Assembly: GCF_004322755.1 (NCBI RefSeq)
Contig: NZ_CP036401.1
Location: forward strand, 744,001 to 808,000
Length of the DNA stretch: 64,000 nucleotides
Source: Pseudoduganella albidiflava
Lineage (GTDB): Bacteria > Pseudomonadota > Gammaproteobacteria > Burkholderiales > Burkholderiaceae_D
Direction of reading: 5' to 3'
The position numbers and the translations under genes were made by a program. Shown piece after piece: positions 27,881 to 36,444 of the stretch. Below the pieces are notes generated by a model that saw nothing but the letters and a program-made list of their open reading frames with translations, ran no database searches and was not told the DNA's origin. Within the stretch, counting starts at the first letter, position 1; each line of letters begins with the position of its first letter.

Positions 27881-28654
27881 ATGGGCCGACCGACACGACA
27901 TCAATTCGCTGGGGCGATTTACCACATCACTACGCGTGGCAATCGTCGGGCACACATATTTGCCGACGATATCGACAAGCAGATCTGGTACCGCATACTT
28001 TGCGAAACCGCGAGCCGCTTCCAACTGGTGGTATATGGCGTGTGCCTGATGCCCAACCATTTTCATCTGCTTTTTGAAACGCCGGATGCGAATCTCTCCT
28101 CGGCGATGCAATACCTGAACGGTAAATATGCGCACAAGTTCAACTGGCGGCATGGGCTTACCGGCCACCTGTTCCAGGGACGATTCGGTGACACCCATGT
28201 CGTTCGGCAGGAACATCTGCTCGAACTGCTGCGTTACATCGTGCTCAACCCCGTTCGTGCCGCACTGGTCGAGCATCCGGACGAATGGCCGTGGAGCTCC
28301 CACGTTTATCTGAGCGGATTTCACGAGGCGCCTCCATGGCTGAACGTGGACTGGGCACTCGATCAGTTTTCAGGCGCAACCATGTTGGCGAAAAAGCTGG
28401 CATATCGCGTGTTCGTCGATGCCCGCATTCCGTTGAGTAAGCGGCGATATTACGCCCGGCCGGAAGTGATCGAACGGATTCACGAAATACCCTCGATTCC
28501 GACGCTTGAACAGTTCGCGCGCTTGCATCTGGACAGGAGCATGGCGGTAGCCGCCGCATGGGCATGCGGCGGCTATTCCCGCGACCAGATCGCTCGGTAT
28601 TTCGGCATTTCCACGAGAACTGTCAGCAGGATGACGCGCACGACAGCGTGTTGA
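27881..28654 (+). CDS. REP-associated tyrosine transposase (RAYT, TnpA_REP)
   Basis: A 257-residue single-strand DNA transposase of the IS200/Y1 HUH family. In order: GAIYHITTRGNRR (residues about 11-23), the HUH pair in LMPNHFHLLFE (about 57), the helix with the likely nucleophilic tyrosine in YLNGKYAHKFNWRHG followed by TGHLFQGRF, LRYIVLNPVRA (about 110) and EWPWSSH. The C-terminus adds a helix-turn-helix-like DRSMAVAAAW...SRDQIARYFGISTRTV, which some RAYTs carry. RAYTs are single-copy genes thought to mobilise REP hairpins. Here the gene lies between two 56-bp repeat arrays that carry a shared hairpin core, its presumed substrate. The ribosome binding site is weak. Confidence 0.92.
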   Translation: MGRPTRHQFAGAIYHITTRGNRRAHIFADDIDKQIWYRILCETASRFQLVVYGVCLMPNHFHLLFETPDANLSSAMQYLNGKYAHKFNWRHGLTGHLFQGRFGDTHVVRQEHLLELLRYIVLNPVRAALVEHPDEWPWSSHVYLSGFHEAPPWLNVDWALDQFSGATMLAKKLAYRVFVDARIPLSKRRYYARPEVIERIHEIPSIPTLEQFARLHLDRSMAVAAAWACGGYSRDQIARYFGISTRTVSRMTRTTAC

Positions 28655-28683
28655 TGACGTCATTGCTCCAGTGCGCTGAGTGC

Positions 28684-28757
28684 GTGTCAGCGTGCCTGGG
28701 AGGAGCTGTGCCTTGCAAGGCATCGCCGCATTGCAGGCAAGAGCGGTGCTCCTCGAA
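28684..28757. repeat. left copy of a ~75-bp direct repeat bracketing array B
   Basis: Contains GCCTTGCAAGGCATCGCCG, ATTGCAGGCAA and GCGGTGCTCCT, and is preceded by GTGTCAGCGTGCC. The right copy at 29119-29193 has the same order with small changes. Both are followed at a distance by CCTGCAATGCCCC and ATGACA. The internal CCTTGCAAGG is palindromic. Confidence 0.75.
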
Positions 28758-28868
28758 GGTGCAGCCTTCCATGGCTGCGCCGTTCCGCAGGCGCAGAACA
28801 GTGCTCTGCGAAACCCCTGCGCCTCCCCCTGCAATGCCCCATGACAGGACCTGAGCAAGCGCTTACGG

Positions 28869-29132
28869 CCTGAGCAATAGTTCACGGCTGAGCCCGTGTC
28901 AGCGTGCCTGACCCCCTGACACGGCCTGAGCAATAGTTCACGGCTGAGTTCGTGTCAGCGTGCCTGACCCCTTGACACGGCCTGAGCAATAGTTCACGGC
29001 TGAGTTCGTGTCAGCGTGCCTGACCCCTTGACACGGCCTGAGCAATAGTTCACGGCTGAGTTCGTGTCAGCGTGCCTGACCCCCTGACACGGCCTGAGCA
29101 ATAGTTCACGGCTGAGTTCGTGTCAGCGTGCC
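28869..29132. repeat. array B: five 56-bp REP-like hairpin repeats downstream of the transposase
   Basis: The word CCTGAGCAATAG recurs at 28869, 28925, 28981, 29037 and 29093, exactly 56 bp apart; the last unit is cut after 40 bases. Each unit reads CCTGAGCAATAGTTCACGG, then CTGAG..CGTGTCAG, CGTGCCTGACCCC, and C(C/T)TGACACGG, forming an 8-bp hairpin. Copies are nearly identical, which implies recent amplification. The non-hairpin half differs fully from array A although the period is the same. Confidence 0.9.
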
Positions 29133-29193
29133 CGGAGGGAGCGATGCCTTGCAAGGCATCGCCGCATTGCAGGCAAGGAGCGGTGCTCCTTGA
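29119..29193. repeat. right copy of the ~75-bp direct repeat bracketing array B
   Basis: Matches 28684-28757 (GCCTTGCAAGGCATCGCCG, ATTGCAGGCAA, GCGGTGCTCCTTGAA). Its left end runs into the truncated fifth unit of array B. Confidence 0.75.
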
Positions 29194-29235
29194 AACACCT
29201 GCAATGCCCCCATGACACGAGCTCGGCCGTGAGGA

Positions 29236-30369
29236 TCAGTAGCTGGTCAACGCGCTTGGCTGCCCGCCCTTGAAGGTGTAGATGGTTACCGGCGAGGCCT
29301 TCATGTCGCCCTTTGCGTCGAAGGCGTAGGTGCCCGCCACGCCCTGGTAGGAACCGGCGGAAATCGCGGCGCCCACCTTCGCGGGTTCGACGGAACTCGT
29401 CTGCTGCATGGCCTGGGCGAACAGGTGGACGGCGTCGTAGTACGAGGCGGCGTACACGTCCGGCTCGGCATTGAAGCGCTTCTTGAATTTCGCCTTGAAA
29501 CCGGGGCCGCTGGCGGCCTTGTCGAGCAGGGCGCCGCCCTGCGAGCACAGCACGTTGGCACCCACGGCATCGCCGCCCAGCTTGCCCATCTCGGCGGTGC
29601 AGATCGTGTCGCCCCCCAGCAGCTTCGCCTTGATGCCCAGCTGCCGGATCTGGCGCGCCATCGGGCCGCCCTGTGGCGCATAGCCGCCGAAGAAGATCGC
29701 TTCCACGTTCTTCGGCCGCAGCTTGGTCAGGATGGAAGTGAAATCGACCGCCTTGTCGGTGGTGTATTCATGGCCGGCCACCGTCATGCCGGCGGCGCGG
29801 GCGGCGCGCTTGAATTCCTCGGCCAGGCCCTGGCCGAAGGCGGTGCGGTCGTCGATCACCGCCACTGTCTTGATCTTCAGTTCCTTCGCCGCGTACAGCG
29901 CCATGCGCGAACCGAGCTGCGTATCGCTGGCGTTCACGCGGAACAGGTTCTTGTAGCCTTGCTGCGTGAGTTTCGGATTCGAGGCGACGCTGGCCACGAC
30001 CACGCCGGCATTCGCATATACGCGCGATGCGGGGATCGCCACACCCGAGTTGTAGGGGCCGACCACGTAGCGCACGCCGCCATCGGCCAGCTTTTGCGCG
30101 ACGTTGACGCCGGCCTTCGGATCGCCCTGGTCATCCTCGGAGACCAGCTCGAAGCGAAGCTTCTTGCCGCCGATGGTGACCGGCTTCGCGTTCAGCTCCT
30201 CGACCGCCAGCCGCGCGCCGTTTTCATTGTCCTTGCCGGAGAAAGCCTGCGCGCCTGACAGCGGCCCGCTATGGCCGATGCGAACCACGGTTTCCTGCGC
30301 GGCGGCGCCGGCCGCCATTGCCGACATTGCCGCCAGCGCGAGCGCGCCGGCCAAGTGCGTGTGTCTCAT
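29236..30369 (-). CDS. livK: branched-chain amino acid ABC transporter substrate-binding protein
   Basis: A 377-residue periplasmic binding protein of the Leu/Ile/Val type. The signal peptide MRHTHLAGALALAAMSAMAAGAA is followed by QETVVRIGHSGPLSGAQAFSGKDNENGARLAVEELN, the family N-terminus. Further landmarks are FELVSEDDQGDPKAGVNVAQKL (about residue 80) and VVGPYNSGVAIPASRVYANAG. The C-terminal SAGSYQGVAGTYAFDAKGDMKASPVTIYTFKGG is typical. No permease or ATPase genes are adjacent, so it is an orphan and must use components encoded elsewhere. Its ribosome binding site lies inside a hairpin (30375-30427). Confidence 0.92.
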   Translation of the reverse strand: MRHTHLAGALALAAMSAMAAGAAAQETVVRIGHSGPLSGAQAFSGKDNENGARLAVEELNAKPVTIGGKKLRFELVSEDDQGDPKAGVNVAQKLADGGVRYVVGPYNSGVAIPASRVYANAGVVVASVASNPKLTQQGYKNLFRVNASDTQLGSRMALYAAKELKIKTVAVIDDRTAFGQGLAEEFKRAARAAGMTVAGHEYTTDKAVDFTSILTKLRPKNVEAIFFGGYAPQGGPMARQIRQLGIKAKLLGGDTICTAEMGKLGGDAVGANVLCSQGGALLDKAASGPGFKAKFKKRFNAEPDVYAASYYDAVHLFAQAMQQTSSVEPAKVGAAISAGSYQGVAGTYAFDAKGDMKASPVTIYTFKGGQPSALTSY

Positions 30370-30374
30370 CGGAT

Positions 30375-30427
30375 CTCCCGTCGTTATTCTTGAGTAGCGT
30401 GAATTATCCACGTTCTCGCGACGGGAG
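30375..30427 (-). promoter_or_regulatory. leader hairpin that would sequester the livK ribosome binding site
   Basis: On the minus strand CTCCCGTCG (complement of 30419-30427) can pair perfectly with CGACGGGAG (complement of 30375-30383). The second arm contains GGGAG, the Shine-Dalgarno sequence five bases before the ATG. The 35-nt loop has an inner small stem CGTG/CACG. Whether the upstream arm is transcribed depends on the unmapped start site. Confidence 0.55.
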
Positions 30428-30490
30428 CAAGCTTTGTCACATGTCCATGCCGATGCCCCATGCCCTGCCACGCGCCGGCAGGGCCGCCGT

Positions 30491-33079
30491 TCACACCGGC
30501 GGCACCGTGCCCGTACGGGTAACCGGCCGGACTGCCGGGTTGATCTCGTTGCGCGGTGGCGGTGCGGAATTCGCGTTCGGGCCGCCGCCGATGCCGCCGG
30601 CGAGGTATTGCGCGGCGATCCCCGCGGCCGTGGATGGATCGGCCGCGTTCGGCGCCCGCGGGGCATTGTTGGCCCCCGCGTTGGCGGCAGCCGTGCCCGC
30701 GGCGTTCGCGCCCGGCGTTCCCGCGCCTCCCGGAACCGTGCCGGCCGGGGCACCTGTTGCCGTCGGCGTGCCGCCGGCCGTGGTGCCCTCCGCCGGATTG
30801 GCCGGCGTGCCTAGCGAAGCCTGCGCCGCAGCCGCCGCGTCGGCCGCCGCCTGGGCCGTGGCGGCGGCACCGGCGGTCGCCGCGGCTGCCGCATCGGCGG
30901 CGATCTGCGCATCCGCAGCGGCGCCGGCCGCGGCCTGCTCGTTGGCCATGCCGGTCAATGCCGTGGCACCGGCAGCGGTTCCCCTGCCAGCCGCGCCGGC
31001 GGCCTGCTGGGTGCGCAGGGCCAGCCGTTCCTGATCGAGAATGTTTTGCGCACGTTCCGCCCCCTGTTCCTGCAGGACCCGCAGCGCATCGCGCTGGCGC
31101 GCGTTCTCGGCATCGGTCAGTGCGGCAGCCTGGCGCGCATCCTCGGCCTGCCGCGTGGCCGCCAGGCGGACCTGCGCGAGCTGCTGTTCGACCAGCGCAT
31201 CTTCCCGCGTGCCCTGCGCCAGCCCGGCCGCCGCCCGGCGTGCCTCCAGCAGGCGGTCCTGCGCCAGCCGGTCGGTCTGCGCCAGCGTATCCTGGCGAAC
31301 CTCCTGCCGGGCTGCGTCATCCAGCCGGTCGGCAAGCTGCTGCGCGGCGACGTCCTCATCGCGCGTGGTCGTCAGCTGGCGCAGCGCCGCGGCGCGCACT
31401 TCCTGCAGCCGCTGGTCCTGCGTGACGATGCCTTCCTGTTCGGCCAGCGCCTCGTTCGCCGTCTGCCGCGCCAGTGCCAGGCGGTCTGCAGCCGCGCGTT
31501 CCTGCTGCGTCAGCGTGGCGCGGTCGAGCCGCGCGGTGTCGTCGCGCTGCGCCTGCTGGCGCCGCAGTTCCGCATCGTCCGCCCCCGCCCGCGCTGCAGC
31601 GAGGCGGTTCGCGGCAAGACGGTCGGCGGCAACACGGTCCGCGGCCGCGCGATCCTGCTGCACCAGTGCGGCGCGGTCGCGCTCGAGCCGTGCCGCGTCG
31701 TCGCGTTGTACCTGCTCGCGCCGCGCTTGCGCATTTTCCGCCACGGCCGCCCGCTCGGCGGCAAAGCGTTCGGCCGCCAGTTGCCGGGCCAGGGCTTCGG
31801 CGTTGGCCTGGTCGGGCGACGTCGTCGCTGCCGGCGGCGTCTGCACCGGATTGGCTTGCGCCTCGCCGGTGGCACCGGTCACGCGCGTGGGCGGCGGCTG
31901 CACGGTATCGCGCACCGCCTGCTGGGCGGCAGCCGTCTCGGCCGGGGTCGTCGGCGTGCGGTTGGCGGCGGCCGGCAACGGGATGGCCGCCGCCGGTTGC
32001 GCATAGTTGGGAACTTGCTGCGTGGGGACTTGCAGCGTCGGAGCTTGTTGCGTCGGGGTTTGCTGCACGGGGACCTGCTGCGTGGGTACCTGCGGCCCGG
32101 CTACCTGGGGCGTCGCCCCTTGCTCCGTCGGCCCTTGCTGCCCCGGGCCTTGTGTCGTGGGCCCTTGCTGTGCCAGGGCTTGCTGCGCAGGCGCCTGCTG
32201 CTCCGGTCTCTGCGGTGCCTGCGCATTGGCCGGGCCAAGCGCACCGCTGGCGCTGTCGCGGGCCTGCGCGGCCGTCAGCTCGGCGGCCTGGTTGTTCAGC
32301 ATGGCCGCGGGCGTCCCGGAACCGGCGATCTGCGGTGCCTCGGGCTGGCGCGCCTGTCCGCCTTGTTCCGCCTTGTTGGAGGCGTCGGGCGCGTCGGGCG
32401 CGGCATTCTGCTGGTTGGGCTGCACGGCGGTATCGCGCAGCGCGTTGCGGAACGCGGCGTCGCTGATCTCGCTCGGCGGCAGGTTGGTGGTGGCGGGCGG
32501 CTGCAGCGAATTGCCGTCCGGGCCGATGGCATCGCGCTCCTGCGCCAGCGCGCTGGCCGCCTCGTCGAAGCTGCCGGCGGCGCGTGCCAGCGCGTCCAGC
32601 GTGCCCTGGCGGTCGGCCTGGAACGCGGCCAGCAGCCGGCCTTCGTCGACGGCCAGCATGTCGCCGTCGTCGCCCAGCAGGGAAGGGGCGAGATCGATGC
32701 CCAGCCGTGCCAGCCCGGCGCGCTGCTCGTCGAAGGCTTGCGCCAGGCGGCCAGCCAGGGCGTTGGGTGGCAACGGTTCGCCCGATGGCGGCGCCAGCGT
32801 GTCGATGGCGCGGCCCACGTTGAAGGCTTCCACCAGTTCGCCCGCGGCGGTGCCCAGCTGTTCCAGCTCGGCGTCCGTGATGCGGCCACCGCTCGCGGCG
32901 GCCAGCTCGCCCAGCCGTTTCTGCGCCAGCGCCAGCGTGCCCATGAACTGGCCCAGCGACGATACGTCGACGTCGGAGCTGGGCGCCACGTCGTCCTGCG
33001 CGGGGGCGGCACCCACGCCGGCCGTGCCGAACAGGGTGGCCATGCCGGACGGTTCGGTCACTGCAGAGACAGGAAACAT
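30491..33079 (-). CDS. large Ala/Gln-rich low-complexity protein, unknown function
   Basis: An 862-residue protein with no signal peptide or membrane helix. The start MFPVSAVTEPSG follows GGAGGT six bases upstream. The first 200 residues look folded and helical (SLGQFMGTLALAQKRLGEL...). They include LGDDGDMLAVDEGRLLAAFQ, which loosely recalls flagellar hook-associated sequences. Residues about 270-390 are Pro/Gln repeats (QVPTQQVPVQQTPTQQ). Residues about 430-700 form a long charged helical region of RLERDRAALVQQDRAAADR type, probably coiled coil. The tail is Ala/Gly/Thr-rich. It resembles scaffold or length-control proteins in architecture only. It reads toward livK and is divergent from the DUF883-like gene. 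Confidence 0.75.
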   Translation of the reverse strand: MFPVSAVTEPSGMATLFGTAGVGAAPAQDDVAPSSDVDVSSLGQFMGTLALAQKRLGELAAASGGRITDAELEQLGTAAGELVEAFNVGRAIDTLAPPSGEPLPPNALAGRLAQAFDEQRAGLARLGIDLAPSLLGDDGDMLAVDEGRLLAAFQADRQGTLDALARAAGSFDEAASALAQERDAIGPDGNSLQPPATTNLPPSEISDAAFRNALRDTAVQPNQQNAAPDAPDASNKAEQGGQARQPEAPQIAGSGTPAAMLNNQAAELTAAQARDSASGALGPANAQAPQRPEQQAPAQQALAQQGPTTQGPGQQGPTEQGATPQVAGPQVPTQQVPVQQTPTQQAPTLQVPTQQVPNYAQPAAAIPLPAAANRTPTTPAETAAAQQAVRDTVQPPPTRVTGATGEAQANPVQTPPAATTSPDQANAEALARQLAAERFAAERAAVAENAQARREQVQRDDAARLERDRAALVQQDRAAADRVAADRLAANRLAAARAGADDAELRRQQAQRDDTARLDRATLTQQERAAADRLALARQTANEALAEQEGIVTQDQRLQEVRAAALRQLTTTRDEDVAAQQLADRLDDAARQEVRQDTLAQTDRLAQDRLLEARRAAAGLAQGTREDALVEQQLAQVRLAATRQAEDARQAAALTDAENARQRDALRVLQEQGAERAQNILDQERLALRTQQAAGAAGRGTAAGATALTGMANEQAAAGAAADAQIAADAAAAATAGAAATAQAAADAAAAAQASLGTPANPAEGTTAGGTPTATGAPAGTVPGGAGTPGANAAGTAAANAGANNAPRAPNAADPSTAAGIAAQYLAGGIGGGPNANSAPPPRNEINPAVRPVTRTGTVPPV

Positions 33080-33242
33080 GACGCACCTCCGTTGCTGGAA
33101 CGGGCCAAGCTTGCCACAAAGGCCGCGCGGGCGGCGCACCGGGCATGACGGCATTGCCGCTTTGTTATGCACCGCACTGTGCGGCGCCCCTGAACGGCCT
33201 ATCGTTGACCCTGCAAACACACCAACCAAGAGGATACCGATC

Positions 33243-33710
33243 ATGGACAACGAAAAATCGACCATCAATGCGACCGGCACCGTGACGCCGATCGGCAATA
33301 CCACCAACCGTACCGACACGCATAACACCATCGACAAGGCTGCCGACAAGGTGCAGCCCGCCGCCGACAAGGCCGCTACCGCCGCGCACAGCGCCGTCGA
33401 CAAGATCGCCGACAAGGTGCCCGCCGCCGCCGAGAAAGTGCACAGCACGGTCGAGAAGCTGGCCGAGAAAGTGCCGGCGACCACCGACCGCCTGGTCGGC
33501 AAGGCCCACGACACCGTGGAAAAAGTCTCCAGCAAGGCCAGCGTCGTTTCCGAAAAGCTGAGCCAGAAAGCCGCCGACCTGAACGTCGCTTACGGCCGCC
33601 TGGCCGAAACGGGCCGCAGCTATGTGCGCAACAGCCCGGGCACGTCCGTGCTGGTGGCGCTGGCCGCCGGCTACGCCGTCTCGAAGCTGCTGGGTTCGCG
33701 CCGCCATTGA
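33243..33710 (+). CDS. DUF883 / ElaB-YqjD-like membrane-anchored protein
   Basis: A 155-residue protein with a long amphipathic helical region. The repeat xADKVxxAADK/VEKLAEKV covers residues about 28-115. A C-terminal hydrophobic helix (NSPGTSVLVALAAGYAVSKLL, about 128-148) ends in a basic tail GSRRH. This architecture is that of ElaB/YqjD-type inner-membrane proteins, which bind ribosomes in stationary phase in E. coli. The ElaB-type tail motif is recognisable, but the N-terminal part is mostly lineage-specific repeats. Its position beside a catalase suggests a general-stress unit. A strong hairpin follows at 33783. Confidence 0.75.
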   Translation: MDNEKSTINATGTVTPIGNTTNRTDTHNTIDKAADKVQPAADKAATAAHSAVDKIADKVPAAAEKVHSTVEKLAEKVPATTDRLVGKAHDTVEKVSSKASVVSEKLSQKAADLNVAYGRLAETGRSYVRNSPGTSVLVALAAGYAVSKLLGSRRH

Positions 33711-33782
33711 GCGCCATGACGGTGCGGCTTCGGCCGCGCCGCTCGCAGCTGATTTGCCTTCCGTGATGGCTTGCGGAGGGCC

Positions 33783-33824
33783 ACGCCCGGCCCTGCATGT
33801 GATCGTGCACGGCCGGGCGTCTTT
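33783..33824 (+). terminator. probable terminator of the DUF883-like gene
   Basis: Perfect 10-bp stem ACGCCCGGCC (33783-33792) with GGCCGGGCGT (33811-33820), followed by CTTTG. The T tail is short, so efficiency is uncertain. Confidence 0.6.
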
Positions 33825-33883
33825 GTGCCCAAGCATCGCCGATCACGGCAACACACTGTATTCCGATCATTTTCAAGGACCCA

Positions 33884-36304
33884 ATGACCACCCCTCCCAC
33901 CAGGCAGTCCTCCGGCGTCGACGGTGCCGGCTCCATCCTCTCCACTGTTTCAGGTCCTTCCAGCGCGGCGCCGCCGCAATCGCTGGGCAACAACAATCCG
34001 CAGGGCGACGTGCTGCTGGAAAAGCAGGCCGGTGGCATGGACCTGGCCGCGCAAACCACGCATAACGCCAACAAGCCCGGCGAGTACGGCGATGCCGCGC
34101 GCACGCCGCAAGCCGGGCAGACCGCCAAGCCGTCGACCGATCTCGCCACCGCCAGCACCGCCGCGGAAGGCATCGCCTCGCCGAAGACCGGCGGTGGCCA
34201 GCCGCCGATCGGCGTCAACAACACCAATGCGCCGCTGGACCGCGTGCGCGCCGATTCGAGCGGCCAGGTGCTGACCACCAACCAGGGCGTGCCGGTGGCG
34301 AACAACCAGGATTCGCTGAAGGCGGGCCTGCGCGGCCCCACGCTGATGGAAGACTTCATCCTGCGCGAAAAGATCACGCACTTCGACCATGAGCGCATCC
34401 CCGAGCGCATCGTGCACGCCCGCGGCTCGGCGGCGCACGGTTATTTCGAAAGCTACGAGGACCTGTCGGCCATCACGCGCGCGGCGCCGTTCGCCCAGGC
34501 CGGCAAGAAGACCCCGGTCTTCGTGCGCTTCTCCACCGTGGCCGGCGAACGGGGCTCCACCGATACCGCGCGCGACGTGCGCGGCTTCGCCGTCAAGTTC
34601 TATACGGACGAGGGTAACTGGGACCTGGTGGGCAACAACATCCCCGTGTTCTTCATCCAGGACGCGATGAAGTTCCCCGACCTGGTGCATGCGCTGAAGC
34701 CCGAGCCGCACAATGCGATGCCCCAGGCGGCCAGCGCGCACGACACCTTCTGGGACTTCGTTTCGCTGATGCCCGAGTCGATGCACATGCTGATGTGGGC
34801 CATGTCGGACCGCGCGATCCCGCGCAGCTACCGCATGATGCAGGGCTTCGGCGTGCATACCTTCCGCCTGGTGAACGCGGCCGGCGAATCGGTGTTCGTC
34901 AAGTTCCACTGGACGCCGCTGCAGGGCACGCATTCGCTGGTGTGGGACGAAGCGGTCAAGATCAGCGGCGCCGATCCCGACTTCCACCGCCGCGACCTGT
35001 GGGAAGCCATCGAGGCGGGCGAATTCCCCGAATGGGAACTGGGCCTGCAGGTCTTCACCGAGGAACAGGCCGACAGCTTCGAGTTCGACGTGCTCGATGC
35101 CACCAAGCTGGTGCCGGAAGAGCTGGTGCCGGTGAAGCCGGTGGGCCGCATGGTGCTGAACCGTAACCCCGACAACTTCTTCGCCGAGACCGAGCAGGTG
35201 GCCTTCTGCACGGCCCATGTCATTCCCGGCATCGACTTCACCAACGATCCGCTGTTGCACGGCCGCATCCACTCCTATGTGGATACGCAGCTGTCGCGCC
35301 TGGGCGGGCCGAACTTCCACGAGATCCCGATCAACGCGCCGGTCACGCAGGTACACAACAACCAGCGCGACGGCATGCACCGCCAGACGATCAACCGCGG
35401 CCGCGTGTCCTATGAACCCAACTCGCTGGGCGGCGGCTGCCCGTTCCAGGGCGGCCGCATGGGCTTCACGAGCTTCCCGCAGCAGACCTTCGTGGAGGAC
35501 AAGGTGCGCGGCAAGCCCGAGCTGTTCGCCGACCATTATTCGCAGGCCCGCCTGTTCTGGCAGAGCCAGACACCGGTCGAGCGCTCGCACATCATCGGCG
35601 CATTCCGCTTCGAGCTCACGCGCGTGACGGTGCCGGCGATCCGCAAGCGCACGCTGTCGATGCTGGCCAACGTGGATGCGTCGCTGGTCAATGCCGTCGC
35701 CTCCGGCCTCGGCATGCCGGTACCCGATCCACAGCCGATGGCCACCACGCGGCCGCTGCCGGCCTACCGCACGTCGGCCGGGCTGTCGCTGCTGGCGCGG
35801 CCGGGGCAGGTGGGCATCCACACGCGCCGCGTCGCGATCCTGGTCGCCGACGGCGTGGACGTGGCCGGTGTGCGCACCATCTACGAATCGCTGCTCGCCG
35901 ATGGCGCGGTGCCGCGGGTCGTGTCCTCGCGGCTGGGGCAGGTCACGGGTGCCGACAGCGCCACGCTGGACGTGGAAATCACGCTGGAAGCCGGGCCGGC
36001 CGTGATCTACGACGCCGTCGTGGTGCCGGCCGGCGAACAGTGCGCGCAAACCCTGGCGGCCGATGCGAACGCGCTCGACTTCCTGCGGCAGCAGTACCGC
36101 CACTGCAAGCCGATCATGGTGGTCGATGCCGGCGCGCAGCTGCTGGCCAAGGCCGGCATCCCCGCCGCGCTGCGCGACGGTTCGCCCGACCCGGGCATCA
36201 TCGGCGCCCAGCCGGTCGATGCCGCCGCCGCGCTGGCCGCGTTCAAGGAAGCGCTGGCGCAGCACCGCGTGTGGGTGCGCGAAAGCGATCCGCCGGCCGT
36301 GTAA
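33884..36304 (+). CDS. katE: large-subunit catalase (HPII type)
   Basis: An 806-residue monofunctional heme catalase that splits H2O2. The N-terminal 120 residues are a variable extension with Asn-rich and Thr-rich parts. The core follows: [15 protein letters not shown] with the distal His (about 180), [20 protein letters not shown] (about 205), the catalytic Asn in [13 protein letters not shown] (about 245), and the heme-ligating Tyr in [19 protein letters not shown] (about 465). [16 protein letters not shown] comes later. The last 170 residues ([15 protein letters not shown] onward) are the class I glutaminase-like domain of large catalases. The ATG has AAGGA five bases upstream. Confidence 0.96.
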   Translation: MTTPPTRQSSGVDGAGSILSTVSGPSSAAPPQSLGNNNPQGDVLLEKQAGGMDLAAQTTHNANKPGEYGDAARTPQAGQTAKPSTDLATASTAAEGIASPKTGGGQPPIGVNNTNAPLDRVRADSSGQVLTTNQGVPVANNQDSLKAGLRGPTLMEDFILREKITHFDHERIPERIVHARGSAAHGYFESYEDLSAITRAAPFAQAGKKTPVFVRFSTVAGERGSTDTARDVRGFAVKFYTDEGNWDLVGNNIPVFFIQDAMKFPDLVHALKPEPHNAMPQAASAHDTFWDFVSLMPESMHMLMWAMSDRAIPRSYRMMQGFGVHTFRLVNAAGESVFVKFHWTPLQGTHSLVWDEAVKISGADPDFHRRDLWEAIEAGEFPEWELGLQVFTEEQADSFEFDVLDATKLVPEELVPVKPVGRMVLNRNPDNFFAETEQVAFCTAHVIPGIDFTNDPLLHGRIHSYVDTQLSRLGGPNFHEIPINAPVTQVHNNQRDGMHRQTINRGRVSYEPNSLGGGCPFQGGRMGFTSFPQQTFVEDKVRGKPELFADHYSQARLFWQSQTPVERSHIIGAFRFELTRVTVPAIRKRTLSMLANVDASLVNAVASGLGMPVPDPQPMATTRPLPAYRTSAGLSLLARPGQVGIHTRRVAILVADGVDVAGVRTIYESLLADGAVPRVVSSRLGQVTGADSATLDVEITLEAGPAVIYDAVVVPAGEQCAQTLAADANALDFLRQQYRHCKPIMVVDAGAQLLAKAGIPAALRDGSPDPGIIGAQPVDAAAALAAFKEALAQHRVWVRESDPPAV

Positions 36305-36349
36305 GCCTGCCCACCACCAGGGCCTCAGCTCTGCCATAGGTGAGGCCCG

Positions 36350-36386
36350 GCCCGGTTGCATGCGCCACGCGCGGCAGCCGGGCTTT
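36350..36386 (+). terminator. probable terminator downstream of the catalase gene
   Basis: Stem GCCCGGTTGC (36350-36359) with GCAGCCGGGC (36374-36383), one G-U pair, with a GC-rich inner loop that can pair further; followed by TTTATC. Confidence 0.55.
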
Positions 36387-36444
36387 ATCATTTGATCCAA
36401 CCCTTTCGTACTGCTTCCGTTTTTTTGCATTTTTTCTAGACCGC

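Noticed and set aside
27585..29132. CRISPR array
   Set aside because: The 56-bp units are contiguous and alike throughout, with no unique spacers and no cas genes nearby.
31046..33148. 700-codon plus-strand frame
   Set aside because: Antisense to the 862-residue gene; composition (Arg, Leu, Gly, no motifs) fits a mirror of that low-complexity gene.
34010..36430. 826-codon minus-strand frame
   Set aside because: Antisense shadow of the catalase gene, rich in His/Arg/Gln without any recognisable domain.
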